Below, one piece after another: positions 34,684 through 43,320 of a stretch of 64,000 nt of DNA. The notes under the pieces are model-generated. The model was not told the DNA's origin and did no database searches. It saw only the letters and a program-made list of their open reading frames with translations. The position numbers were made by a program, and so were the translations under genes. Numbering within the stretch: position 1 is the first letter of the stretch; every line of letters starts with the position of its first letter. The DNA comes from Tagaea sp965279565. Lineage in GTDB: Bacteria; Pseudomonadota; Alphaproteobacteria; CACIAM-22H2. The stretch spans positions 1,302,001 through 1,366,000 of the forward strand of contig OZ257249.1 of assembly GCA_965279565.1 (NCBI GenBank), read 5' to 3'.

Positions 34684-35819
34684 CCGCGCTGCTCGACGCC
34701 TATCGCGCCAAGCTCGCGGCTTCCGAGATCAAGGCGGACCCCGCACAGGCCTTCGCGGTGGAAAAACTCGAAACACTGTCGCGCGCTCTCGCCAGCTACC
34801 GGCCCGATCCGCGGCCGGGCTTCTGGCGCGCGTCGCTGGGCTTCGCGCGCAAGTTCGGCACCGAGCAGCGCGGCGCCCCGCCCACCGGCCTCTATTTCTT
34901 CGGCGGCGTGGGGCGCGGCAAGTCGATGCTGATGGACCTGTTCTTCGCGCACGCACCGGTGGAGCGGAAGCGCCGCGTGCATTTCCACGCCTTCATGCTG
35001 GAGGTCCATGCGCGCATCCATGCCTGGCGCCAGACCGGCGAGGCGAAGAAGGGCGACGGCGATCCGATCCCGCCGCTGGCACAGGCCATTTCGGAAGAGG
35101 CGTGGCTGCTGTGCTTCGACGAATTCCAGGTGACCAACATCGCCGATGCGATGATCCTCGGCCGGCTGTTCGGCGCGATGCTGGAGAAGGGCGTGGTCGT
35201 CGTCGCGACGTCGAATCTCGAGCCCGACGATCTCTACGCCAACGGCCTTCAGCGCGAGCGCTTCCTGCCGGCGATAGCACTGCTGAAGGAAAAGCTCGAC
35301 GTGCTCGCCCTCGACGGCGGCATCGACTATCGGCGCATCCGCATCCGCGGCCTGCCGGTCTACCATTCGCCTCTGGGAGCCCCGGCGAGTGCGGAACTGG
35401 AGAGGGCGTTCGCCACGCTGACCGAGGGCGCGAATATCGGGCCGCTGACGCTGGATGTCGGCGGGCGCGATCTCGATCTCAAGCGCGCCGGCGGCGGGGT
35501 CGCCTTCGCGTCGTTCGACGATCTGTGCAAGAAGGCGCTGGGGGCGGCCGACTATCTGGGTCTCGCCAAGGCCTGCCACACGCTGGTGCTCGACGGCGTG
35601 CCGATCCTCACGCCCGACAACCGCAACGAGGCGCGCCGCTTCGTCACGCTGATCGACGCGCTCTACGAGCATCGCGCCAAGCTCGTGATGGCCGCCGCCG
35701 CCGGTCCCGAACAGCTCCACCCGTCCGGCGACCACGCGTTCGAGTTCCAGCGCACCGCGAGCCGCCTGCACGAGATGCAGAGCGAGGACTATCTCGCCGC
35801 CCCGCATCTGGGGGGCTGA
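34680..35819 (+). CDS. zapE: Cell division ATPase ZapE (AFG1/LACE1 family)
   Basis: The 379-residue P-loop ATPase has Walker A FFGGVGRGKSMLMDLF, Walker B LLCFDEFQVTNIADAMIL and the AFG1 sensor region VVATSNLEPDDLYANGLQRERFLP. In E. coli ZapE binds FtsZ under oxygen limitation; mitochondrial relatives promote turnover of respiratory subunits. The start overlaps the cobB stop. The family often lies just before mdh in alphaproteobacteria. Here one permease gene intervenes. Confidence 0.9.
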   Translation: MTALLDAYRAKLAASEIKADPAQAFAVEKLETLSRALASYRPDPRPGFWRASLGFARKFGTEQRGAPPTGLYFFGGVGRGKSMLMDLFFAHAPVERKRRVHFHAFMLEVHARIHAWRQTGEAKKGDGDPIPPLAQAISEEAWLLCFDEFQVTNIADAMILGRLFGAMLEKGVVVVATSNLEPDDLYANGLQRERFLPAIALLKEKLDVLALDGGIDYRRIRIRGLPVYHSPLGAPASAELERAFATLTEGANIGPLTLDVGGRDLDLKRAGGGVAFASFDDLCKKALGAADYLGLAKACHTLVLDGVPILTPDNRNEARRFVTLIDALYEHRAKLVMAAAAGPEQLHPSGDHAFEFQRTASRLHEMQSEDYLAAPHLGG

Positions 35820-35824
35820 CGGAA

Positions 35825-37036
35825 TTGGCCGAACACCGGCCGCTCAAGCGCGTCATCGGGCTGCCGATGCTGGTGCTCTACGGCGTGGGCGTCACGGTCG
35901 GGGCGGGCATCTTCGTGCTGATCGGCACGATCGCCGATCTTGCCGGTCCGCGTGCACCGCTCGCCTTTCTCGTCGCGGCGGTCGTGGCGACCGTCACCGC
36001 GTTCGCCTATTCGGCCCTCGCGCGCGGCTTCCCGCATGCCGCCGGTGCGTCGCTCTATGTCAAGACCGCGTTCGGCCCGGCGGCGGGGCTGGCGGTCGGG
36101 CTGGGCGTGGCGCTGACCGCGATCGTGTCGAGTGCGACGATCACGCTCGGCTTCACCGGCTATCTGCAGCAGCTCGTCGAGCTGCCGCGCGCGGCGGTGA
36201 TCGTGGTCACGCTGGCACTGGTGGGTGCGCTGGTGGCGCGCGGTGTTTCCGAAAGCGTGGGCACCGCCGCGTTGCTAACGCTGGTCGAACTCGGTGTGCT
36301 GGCGGCGCTGATCGCCGCGGGTGTGCCGGTGCTCGCGGCGGGCGACGTTTGGATCGCCGCGTTCGGCGCCGGTGCGCCGCTCGATTCCGGTGCGATCATC
36401 GCGGCGGCCGTGCTCGCCTTCTTCGCGTTCATCGGGTTCGAGGACATCGTCAACATGGCCGAGGAGACGGTCGAGCCCGACCGGGTCGTCGCGCAGGCGA
36501 TCCTGTGGACGCTGGGCATCACGACGCTTTTCTACGTCGCGGTCGCACTGATCGCCGTCGGGGCGCCGGGAGCGGAAGGTGCCAGCCACGACCGCGCACC
36601 GCTCGCCGACCTGTGGACGCGGCTGACCGGCACGTCGGGCGCGTGGCTCTCGACGCTCGCCCTCGTCTCGGTGCTCAACGGCGTGATCGTCCAGCTCGTC
36701 ATGGCCAGCCGGCTTCTCTACGGCATGGCGCGCGAGCGCATGCTGCCGGCCGCACTGGCGCATGTCGGTGCGCGCCAGACACCCTATGTCGCGGTCTGGC
36801 TGGTCGCCGGCCTGATCGTCGTGCTGGCACTCGCCTTCCCGATCGCGGCACTGGCGCGGACGACCACGACGATCACGCTGCTCGTCTTCGCCTGCGTGAA
36901 TGTCGCCCTCGTCGTCCTCGGCGGCCGGGCGGACCATGCCCGGCTGCGTCCCTGGCGGTGGGTCGGCGGTCTGGGTGCGATCCTGACCGCCGGGCTCGCC
37001 GCCCACGAGATCGCGGCGCTGCTGGCGGCGTTCTAG
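35825..37036 (+). CDS. APC-superfamily amino acid permease
   Basis: The 403-residue protein has about twelve helices and the APC start VIGLPMLVLYGVGVTVGAGIF, with the unwound helix-one motif GVTVGAGIFV and helix six FFAFIGFEDIVNMAEETV. Substrates of this group are amino acids or amines. There is no ATG near the beginning. A TTG at 35825, five bases after the zapE stop and preceded by a G-rich stretch in zapE, is the likely start; an in-frame CTG at 35816 is less likely. It is shorter than the usual 430-500 residues but complete at both ends. Confidence 0.82.
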   Translation: MAEHRPLKRVIGLPMLVLYGVGVTVGAGIFVLIGTIADLAGPRAPLAFLVAAVVATVTAFAYSALARGFPHAAGASLYVKTAFGPAAGLAVGLGVALTAIVSSATITLGFTGYLQQLVELPRAAVIVVTLALVGALVARGVSESVGTAALLTLVELGVLAALIAAGVPVLAAGDVWIAAFGAGAPLDSGAIIAAAVLAFFAFIGFEDIVNMAEETVEPDRVVAQAILWTLGITTLFYVAVALIAVGAPGAEGASHDRAPLADLWTRLTGTSGAWLSTLALVSVLNGVIVQLVMASRLLYGMARERMLPAALAHVGARQTPYVAVWLVAGLIVVLALAFPIAALARTTTTITLLVFACVNVALVVLGGRADHARLRPWRWVGGLGAILTAGLAAHEIAALLAAF

Positions 37037-37047
37037 AGGGCCAAGTT

Positions 37048-37072
37048 CCGCAAAAATCGGTGATTTTTGTGG
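37048..37072. terminator. Hairpin in the permease-mdh gap
   Basis: CCGCAAAAATC (37048-37058) pairs with GATTTTTGTGG (37062-37072) around a GGT loop, with one G-U pair in an 11-bp stem. It contains A and T runs but lacks a trailing T tract, so a terminator function for the permease gene is only likely. It could also be a leader element for mdh. Confidence 0.45.
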
Positions 37073-37080
37073 CTCCCCCC

Positions 37081-37110
37081 TTGAAGCTGTCGCGGGGGGC
37101 GGAGTAAAAC
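37081..37110 (+). promoter_or_regulatory. Possible promoter of mdh-suc-lpd block
   Basis: TTGAAG (37081-37086) and TAAAAC (37105-37110) are 18 bases apart, 69 bases before the mdh start. The spacer contains a run of six G that can pair with a run of six C just upstream. Read by eye; weak. Confidence 0.3.
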
Positions 37111-37178
37111 CCAACGTCACTTTTCGCAGTGCAGCGACCGGACCCCGAGCGGGGTACCGTTCGGAAAGGGAAAAACCA

Positions 37179-38147
37179 ATGGCTCGCAACAAGATCGCGC
37201 TCGTCGGCGCCGGCCAGATCGGCGGCACGCTGGCGCTGCTCGCCGGTCTCAAGGAACTCGGCGACGTGGTGCTCATCGACATCGCCGAGGGCATTCCGCA
37301 GGGCAAGGCGCTCGACATCGCCGAGGCAGCCCCCGTCGAAGGTTTCGACGGGCTGTTCACCGGCTCGAACGATTTCGCCGCGATGGCGGGGGCCGACGTG
37401 GTCATCGTCACCGCCGGCGTGCCGCGCAAGCCCGGCATGACGCGCGACGACCTGATCGGCATCAACGTCAAGGTCATGGCGACGGTCGGCGAGAACCTGA
37501 AGAAGCACGCGCCCAACGCGTTCGTCATCTGCGTGACCAACCCGCTCGACGTGATGGTGTGGGTGCTGCAGGTGCTTTCGGGCCTGCCGGCCAACAAGGT
37601 CGTGGGCATGGCCGGCGTGCTGGACAGCGCGCGCTTCCGCCACTTCCTGGCCGACGAGTTCAAGGTCTCGGTCGACGACGTCACGGCCTTCGTGCTCGGC
37701 GGCCACGGCGACACGATGGTGCCGTCGGTGCGCTACTCGACGGTCGCGGGCATCCCGCTGCCGGACCTCGTCAAGATGGGCTGGACCACGCAGGAACGCC
37801 TCGACAAGATCGTCCAGCGCACGCGCGACGGCGGGGCCGAGATCGTCAACCTGCTGAAGACCGGCTCGGCCTTCTATGCACCCGCCATGTCGGCCATCGA
37901 GATGGCCGCCTGCTACCTGCGCGACAAGCGCCGCGTGCTGCCGTGCGCCGCCTGGCTCACCGGCCAGTACGGGGTCAAGAACCTCTATGTCGGCGTGCCG
38001 GTCATCCTCGGCAAGAACGGCGTGGAGAAGATCGTCGAGATCAAGCTCGACGCGACCGAGCAGGCCGGTTTCGACAAGTCGGTCAAGGCGGTGCAGGATT
38101 TGTGCGCCATCGCCGAGAAGCTGCTCAAGGCCGAAGGCAAGCTGTAA
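37179..38147 (+). CDS. mdh: Malate dehydrogenase
   Basis: The 322-residue NAD-dependent enzyme interconverts malate and oxaloacetate in the TCA cycle. It is the lactate-dehydrogenase-like type: ALVGAGQIGGTLALLAG, substrate arginines in GVPRKPGMTRDDL, the NPLDVMVWV segment and catalytic His176 in GGHGDTMVP. Asp34 after strand two sets NAD preference. Start ATG follows GGAAAGGG. It heads the TCA block with 138 bases to sucC. Confidence 0.96.
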   Translation: MARNKIALVGAGQIGGTLALLAGLKELGDVVLIDIAEGIPQGKALDIAEAAPVEGFDGLFTGSNDFAAMAGADVVIVTAGVPRKPGMTRDDLIGINVKVMATVGENLKKHAPNAFVICVTNPLDVMVWVLQVLSGLPANKVVGMAGVLDSARFRHFLADEFKVSVDDVTAFVLGGHGDTMVPSVRYSTVAGIPLPDLVKMGWTTQERLDKIVQRTRDGGAEIVNLLKTGSAFYAPAMSAIEMAACYLRDKRRVLPCAAWLTGQYGVKNLYVGVPVILGKNGVEKIVEIKLDATEQAGFDKSVKAVQDLCAIAEKLLKAEGKL

Positions 38148-38285
38148 CAGGATACCGTTATTCCGGGCCGGGTGCGGTTGCCTCGCCGCCCCGCCCGGAC
38201 TAACGTACGCGTCCACCCTGTCCCCGCACCCTAAAAGGGGTGTGCCGCGGGCGGGTTTCCGACCTTCAAACGGACCGGGTCGTTC

Positions 38286-39482
38286 ATGAACATCCACGAA
38301 TACCAAGCGAAAATCCTGCTGGCGCGCTACGGCGTCGCCGTTCCCAAGGGGGCGGTCGCCTACACCCCCGACGAGGCCGAAAAGGTCGCGCGCGAGCTCG
38401 GCGGCCCGGTCTGGGTCGTCAAGTCGCAGATCCATGCCGGCGGGCGCGGGGCAGGCCGCTTCAAGGACGATCCGAACGGCAAGGGCGGCGTGCGCGTCGT
38501 CAAGTCGATCGACGAGGTCAAGAAGAACGCCGCCGCGATGATCGGCAAGACGCTGATCACCAAGCAGACCGGCCCGAAGGGCAAAGAGGTCAAGCGCATC
38601 TATGTCGAGGAAGGCTGCGACATCAAGCGCGAGCTGTATCTCGGCATGCTGGTCGACCGCGGCACGCACCGCGTGACGATCATGGCGTCGACCGAAGGCG
38701 GCATGGACATCGAGGAAGTCGCCCACAAGACGCCCGAGAAGATCATCAAGATCTATGTCGACCCCACGCAGGGCCTGCAGTCCTACTACGCGCGCAAGGT
38801 CGCGTTCGCGCTGGGTCTCGAAGGCAAGCAGGTCGGCGCCTGCGTCAAGTTCCTGTCGGCGATGTACGAGGCCTTCACCGGTCTCGACGCGTCGATCGTC
38901 GAGATCAACCCGCTGGTCGTGACGGGCGCGGGCGAAGTGCTCGCCCTCGACGCCAAGATGAACTTCGACGACAACGCGCTGTTCCGCCACAAGGACGTGG
39001 CCGACCTGCGCGACGAGGACGAAGAGGATCCGATGGAGCTCGAGGCTTCCAAGCACGAGCTCAACTACGTCAAGCTCGACGGCTCGATCGGCTGCATGGT
39101 CAACGGTGCCGGCCTCGCGATGGCGACGATGGACATCATCAAGCTCTATGGCGGCGAGCCGGCGAACTTCCTGGATGTCGGCGGCGGTGCCACGCGCGAG
39201 CGCGTCACGCAGGCCTTCAAGCTGATCCTGTCGGATCCGAACGTCGAGGGCATCCTCGTCAACATCTTCGGCGGGATCATGCGCTGCGACGTCATCGCCG
39301 AGGGCGTCGTCGCCGCGGCGCGCGAGGTGGCGCTCAACGTGCCGCTGGTCGTGCGCCTGGAAGGCACGAACGTCGATCTGGGCAAGAAGATCCTGAAGAA
39401 CTCCGGCCTCAAGATCGTGTCGGGCGACAACCTCGCCGACGCGGCCGAAAAGATCGTCAAGGCCGTGAAGGAGGCCGCATAA
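38286..39482 (+). CDS. sucC: Succinyl-CoA synthetase beta subunit
   Basis: The 398-residue ATP-grasp subunit binds the nucleotide for the step from succinyl-CoA to succinate. It begins MNIHEYQAKILLARYGV and has WVVKSQIHAGGRGAG, NPLVVTGAGEVLALDAK and LDVGGGATRERVTQAFKLI. Length and order are standard. The sucD start lies one base after the sucC stop, TAA then C then ATG, so the two subunits are made together. Confidence 0.97.
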   Translation: MNIHEYQAKILLARYGVAVPKGAVAYTPDEAEKVARELGGPVWVVKSQIHAGGRGAGRFKDDPNGKGGVRVVKSIDEVKKNAAAMIGKTLITKQTGPKGKEVKRIYVEEGCDIKRELYLGMLVDRGTHRVTIMASTEGGMDIEEVAHKTPEKIIKIYVDPTQGLQSYYARKVAFALGLEGKQVGACVKFLSAMYEAFTGLDASIVEINPLVVTGAGEVLALDAKMNFDDNALFRHKDVADLRDEDEEDPMELEASKHELNYVKLDGSIGCMVNGAGLAMATMDIIKLYGGEPANFLDVGGGATRERVTQAFKLILSDPNVEGILVNIFGGIMRCDVIAEGVVAAAREVALNVPLVVRLEGTNVDLGKKILKNSGLKIVSGDNLADAAEKIVKAVKEAA

Positions 39483-39483
39483 C

Positions 39484-40359
39484 ATGGCCGTACTCGTCGA
39501 CAAGAACACCAAGGTCATCTGCCAGGGCTTCACCGGCGCGCAGGGCACCTTCCACTCCGAGCAGGCCGTCGCCTACGGCACCAAGATGGTCGGCGGCGTG
39601 ACGCCCGGCAAGGGCGGCTCCAAGCATCTCGACCTGCCCGTCTTCAACACGGTCGACGAAGCCGTGCGCACGACCGGGGCCGACGCCTCGGTCATCTACG
39701 TTCCGCCGCCCTTCGCCGCCGACGCGATCCTCGAGGCGGTCGACGCCAAGGTCCGCCTCGTCGTGTGCATCACCGAAGGCATCCCGGTTCTCGACATGGT
39801 GCGCGTCAAGCGCGCGATGACGGGCTCCAAGACGCGCCTGATCGGGCCGAACTGCCCGGGCCTGATCACGCCGGGCGAGTGCAAGATCGGCATCATGCCG
39901 GGCCACATCCACAGCCGCGGCAAGATCGGCATCGTGTCGCGCTCCGGCACGCTGACCTACGAAGCGGTCGCGCAGACGACGGCGGCCGGTCTCGGCCAGA
40001 CGACCTGCGTGGGCATCGGCGGCGACCCGGTCAACGGCACGAACTTCATCGACGTGCTGGAGCTGTTCGTCGCGGATCCCGAGACCGTCGGCATCATCAT
40101 GATCGGCGAGATCGGCGGCTCGGCCGAGGAAGACGCGGCCGCGTTCTTCAAGTCGACCAAGTCGAAGAAGCCGATCGTCGGGTTCATCGCGGGCGTCACG
40201 GCCCCGCCGGGACGGCGCATGGGCCATGCGGGCGCCATCATCTCCGGCGGCAAGGGTACTGCCGGCGACAAGATCGAGGCGATGAAGTCGGCCGGCTACA
40301 TGGTTGCCGACAGCCCGGCCGCACTCGGTTCGACGATGCTCAAGGCGATGAAGGGCTGA
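39484..40359 (+). CDS. sucD: Succinyl-CoA synthetase alpha subunit
   Basis: The 291-residue subunit carries the CoA-binding fold (CQGFTGAQGTFHSEQA) and the phosphorylated His248 in GRRMGHAGAIISGG, which shuttles phosphate to the nucleotide on SucC. Additional blocks are IGPNCPGLITPGECKIG and the GGDPVNGTNFIDVLELF region. Length is normal. sucA begins 34 bases downstream. Confidence 0.97.
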   Translation: MAVLVDKNTKVICQGFTGAQGTFHSEQAVAYGTKMVGGVTPGKGGSKHLDLPVFNTVDEAVRTTGADASVIYVPPPFAADAILEAVDAKVRLVVCITEGIPVLDMVRVKRAMTGSKTRLIGPNCPGLITPGECKIGIMPGHIHSRGKIGIVSRSGTLTYEAVAQTTAAGLGQTTCVGIGGDPVNGTNFIDVLELFVADPETVGIIMIGEIGGSAEEDAAAFFKSTKSKKPIVGFIAGVTAPPGRRMGHAGAIISGGKGTAGDKIEAMKSAGYMVADSPAALGSTMLKAMKG

Positions 40360-40393
40360 CCCCGAAACGCCGTATCCACCCCGAAGGCTGACC

Positions 40394-43285
40394 ATGGCGA
40401 CGCACCCCGACCTCGACTCCCTCTTCAACGGCGCGAATGCGGTCTATCTGGCCGAGCTTCTCGACCGCTACCGCGCGGACCCCGCCAGCGTCGATCCGAG
40501 CTGGCACGCGCTGTTCCGCGAGATGGGCAACGAGGGGACGGGCTATTTCGTGCCCGGCTGGGGACGCGAGAAGACCAAGGTCATCGGCGTGGCCGATCCG
40601 GCCGCCGCCCCGCCCGCCAAGGGCAAGGGTGCGGCGAACGGTGCGGCCGCACCGGCCGCCGCCGCACCCGCGGCGGGCAGCGTCTCGATCGAGCAGGCGC
40701 GCGCCGCCACGCTCGATTCGATCCGCGCCATCATGCTGATCCGCGCCTACCGCGTGCGCGGCCATCTCGACGCCAGCCTCGACCCGCTGGGCCTGACCAA
40801 GCGCGAGCCGCATCCCGAGCTCGATCCGGCCACCTACGGCTTCACCGAAGCCGACATGGACCGGCCGATCTTCATCGACAACGTGCTCGGCATGCACACG
40901 GCCCCGCTGCGCGAGATCATCGCGGCGGTGAAGAAGACCTACTGCGGCTCGATCGGCGTCGAGTTCATGCACATCACGGATCCCGAGCAGAAATCGTGGA
41001 TCCAGCAGCGCATCGAAGGCCCGCGCAACCAGACCGACTTCACCGAGCGCGGCAAGCGCGCGATCCTCGAGCGCCTGACGGCGGCCGAGGGCTTCGAGCG
41101 CTTCCTCGACAAGAAGTTCGTCGGCACGAAGCGCTTCGGCCTCGACGGTGCCGAATCGGCCGTCCCGGCGCTGGAGCAGATCATCAAGCGCGGCGGCCAG
41201 CTCGGCGTGCGCGAGATCGTCATCGGCATGCCTCATCGCGGCCGCCTCAACGTGCTCGCCAACGTGATGGGCAAGCCCTACGTGGCGATCTTCTCCGAGT
41301 TCCAGGGCATCTCCTCGCAGCCCGACGACGTGCAGGGCTCGGGCGACGTGAAGTACCATCTGGGCACCTCGTCGGACCGCGAGTTCGACGGCAACAAGAT
41401 CCACCTCTCGCTCACGGCCAACCCGTCGCACCTCGAGGCGGTCAATCCCGTCGTGCTCGGCAAGGCGCGCGCGAAGAGCGTGCAGCTGGGCGACAACGAC
41501 CGCACGCAGGTCATGCCGCTGCTGCTGCACGGCGACGCGGCGTTCGCCGGCCAGGGCATCGTGCCCGAGACGATGGGTTTCGTGGACATCCTGGGATACC
41601 GGACCGGCGGCACGATCCACTTCATCGTCAACAACCAGATCGGCTTCACGACCGCACCGGCCTATTCGCGCTCGGGCGCCTACTGCTCGGACATCGCCAA
41701 GGGCCTCGGCTTCCCGGTCTTCCACGTCAACGGCGACGATCCGGAAGCCGTCGTCCACGTCGCGCGCATCGCGGTCGAGTTCCGCCAGCGCTTCCACCGC
41801 GACGTCGTCATCGACATGATCTGCTACCGCCGCCACGGCCACAACGAGGCGGACGAACCGTCCTTCACGCAGCCGATCATGTACCGCAAGATCGCGGTGC
41901 AGCCGACGGCGCGCACGCTCTATGCCGAGCATCTCGCGAAGACCGGCCAGCTCAAGGCCGAGGAATCGCAGAAGATCTACGACGATTTCATCGCGCAGCT
42001 CGATTCCCAGCTCGAGGCGTCGAAGAACTACAAGCCCAACAAGGCTGACTGGCTCGAAGGCAAGTGGGCGGGCATCGAGCTCGCCAAGAAGGAAGACAAC
42101 CGCGGCAACACCGCGGTTTCGATGGACCTTCTCAAGGAGGTCGGCGACGGCATCTGCCGCGTGCCCGACGGCCACAACATCCACCGCACGATCCGCCGCC
42201 AGCTCGAGAACAAGAAGAAGCTGTTCGAGAGCGGCCAGGGCATCGACTGGGCGACGGCCGAAGCGCTCGCCTTCGGCACGCTCGCGGTCGAGGGCACGCC
42301 GGTGCGCCTGTCGGGCCAGGATTGCGGGCGCGGCACGTTCTCGCAGCGCCATTCCGTGCTGGTCGACCAGGAGACCGAAAAGCGTTTCGTCCCGCTCAAC
42401 AACATCCGCCCGAAGCAGGCGACGTTCGAGGTCCACGACAGCCCGCTGTCGGAGTTCGGCGTGCTCGGCTTCGAGTACGGCTACTCGATGGCGGAACCCA
42501 ACTCCCTCGTCCTGTGGGAAGCGCAGTTCGGCGACTTCGCCAACGGCGCCCAGACGATGTTCGACCAGTTCATCTCGTCGGCCGAAGTGAAGTGGCTGCG
42601 CATGTCGGGTCTCGTCATGCTGCTGCCGCACGGCTACGAAGGGCAGGGGCCCGAGCACTCGTCCGCGCGCATGGAGCGGTTCCTGCAGATGTGCGCCGAG
42701 GACAACTGGCAGGTCTGCAACCTGACCACGCCGGCGAACTATTTCCATGCACTTCGCCGCCAGGTGCGCCGCACGATCCGCAAGCCGCTGCTGATCATGA
42801 CGCCCAAGTCGCTGCTGCGGCACAAGCTCGCGGTCTCGCCGCTGGCGGATTTCGGGCCGGGCACCAGCTTCCACCGCATCCTGCCGGAGACGGAGAAGAT
42901 CGCCGCCGACGCGAAGGTCAAGCGCGTGGTGATGTGCTCGGGCAAGATCTACTACGACCTGTTCGAGGAGCGGACCAAGCGCGGCATCGACGACGTGGCG
43001 CTCGTGCGCATCGAGCAGCTCTACCCGTTCCCGCTCGCCACGACCGAACGCGAGCTCGGCCGCTACAAGAACGCCGAGATCGTCTGGTGCCAGGAAGAGC
43101 CGCAGAACATGGGTGCCTGGACGTTCGTCGAGCATCGCCTCGAGAACATGCTCTCGCACCTGAAGATCACGGCCAAGCGGCCGGTCTATGTCGGCCGCGC
43201 GGAAGCGGCGGCGACGGCGACCGGTCTCTACAAGCGCCACAACAAGGAACAGGCCGAGATCGTCGACAAGGCGCTGACGGTCTGA
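40394..43285 (+). CDS. sucA: 2-oxoglutarate dehydrogenase E1 component
   Basis: The 963-residue thiamine diphosphate enzyme decarboxylates 2-oxoglutarate and passes the succinyl group to SucB. It starts LDSLFNGANAVYLAELLDRY, the E1 recognition segment, followed by an Ala-rich linker (about residues 70-95). Then come GMPHRGRLNVLANVMGKP, the NGDDPEAVVHVARIA diphosphate loop, CYRRHGHNEADEPSFTQP and LPHGYEGQGPEHSSAR. Length and order match the family. sucB begins 35 bases after the stop. Confidence 0.97.
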   Translation: MATHPDLDSLFNGANAVYLAELLDRYRADPASVDPSWHALFREMGNEGTGYFVPGWGREKTKVIGVADPAAAPPAKGKGAANGAAAPAAAAPAAGSVSIEQARAATLDSIRAIMLIRAYRVRGHLDASLDPLGLTKREPHPELDPATYGFTEADMDRPIFIDNVLGMHTAPLREIIAAVKKTYCGSIGVEFMHITDPEQKSWIQQRIEGPRNQTDFTERGKRAILERLTAAEGFERFLDKKFVGTKRFGLDGAESAVPALEQIIKRGGQLGVREIVIGMPHRGRLNVLANVMGKPYVAIFSEFQGISSQPDDVQGSGDVKYHLGTSSDREFDGNKIHLSLTANPSHLEAVNPVVLGKARAKSVQLGDNDRTQVMPLLLHGDAAFAGQGIVPETMGFVDILGYRTGGTIHFIVNNQIGFTTAPAYSRSGAYCSDIAKGLGFPVFHVNGDDPEAVVHVARIAVEFRQRFHRDVVIDMICYRRHGHNEADEPSFTQPIMYRKIAVQPTARTLYAEHLAKTGQLKAEESQKIYDDFIAQLDSQLEASKNYKPNKADWLEGKWAGIELAKKEDNRGNTAVSMDLLKEVGDGICRVPDGHNIHRTIRRQLENKKKLFESGQGIDWATAEALAFGTLAVEGTPVRLSGQDCGRGTFSQRHSVLVDQETEKRFVPLNNIRPKQATFEVHDSPLSEFGVLGFEYGYSMAEPNSLVLWEAQFGDFANGAQTMFDQFISSAEVKWLRMSGLVMLLPHGYEGQGPEHSSARMERFLQMCAEDNWQVCNLTTPANYFHALRRQVRRTIRKPLLIMTPKSLLRHKLAVSPLADFGPGTSFHRILPETEKIAADAKVKRVVMCSGKIYYDLFEERTKRGIDDVALVRIEQLYPFPLATTERELGRYKNAEIVWCQEEPQNMGAWTFVEHRLENMLSHLKITAKRPVYVGRAEAAATATGLYKRHNKEQAEIVDKALTV

Positions 43286-43320
43286 ACCCCACCCCGCACG
43301 ACAGAGAACGGAATCCGAGC

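Noticed and set aside
36873..39548. An 891-codon minus-strand frame opposite mdh and sucC
   Set aside because: Antisense shadow of two clear TCA genes. The composition is that of reverse-complement G+C-rich codons.
40340..43240. A 966-codon minus-strand open frame opposite sucA
   Set aside because: Antisense shadow of sucA with no recognisable motif. The sense frame has all thiamine enzyme blocks.
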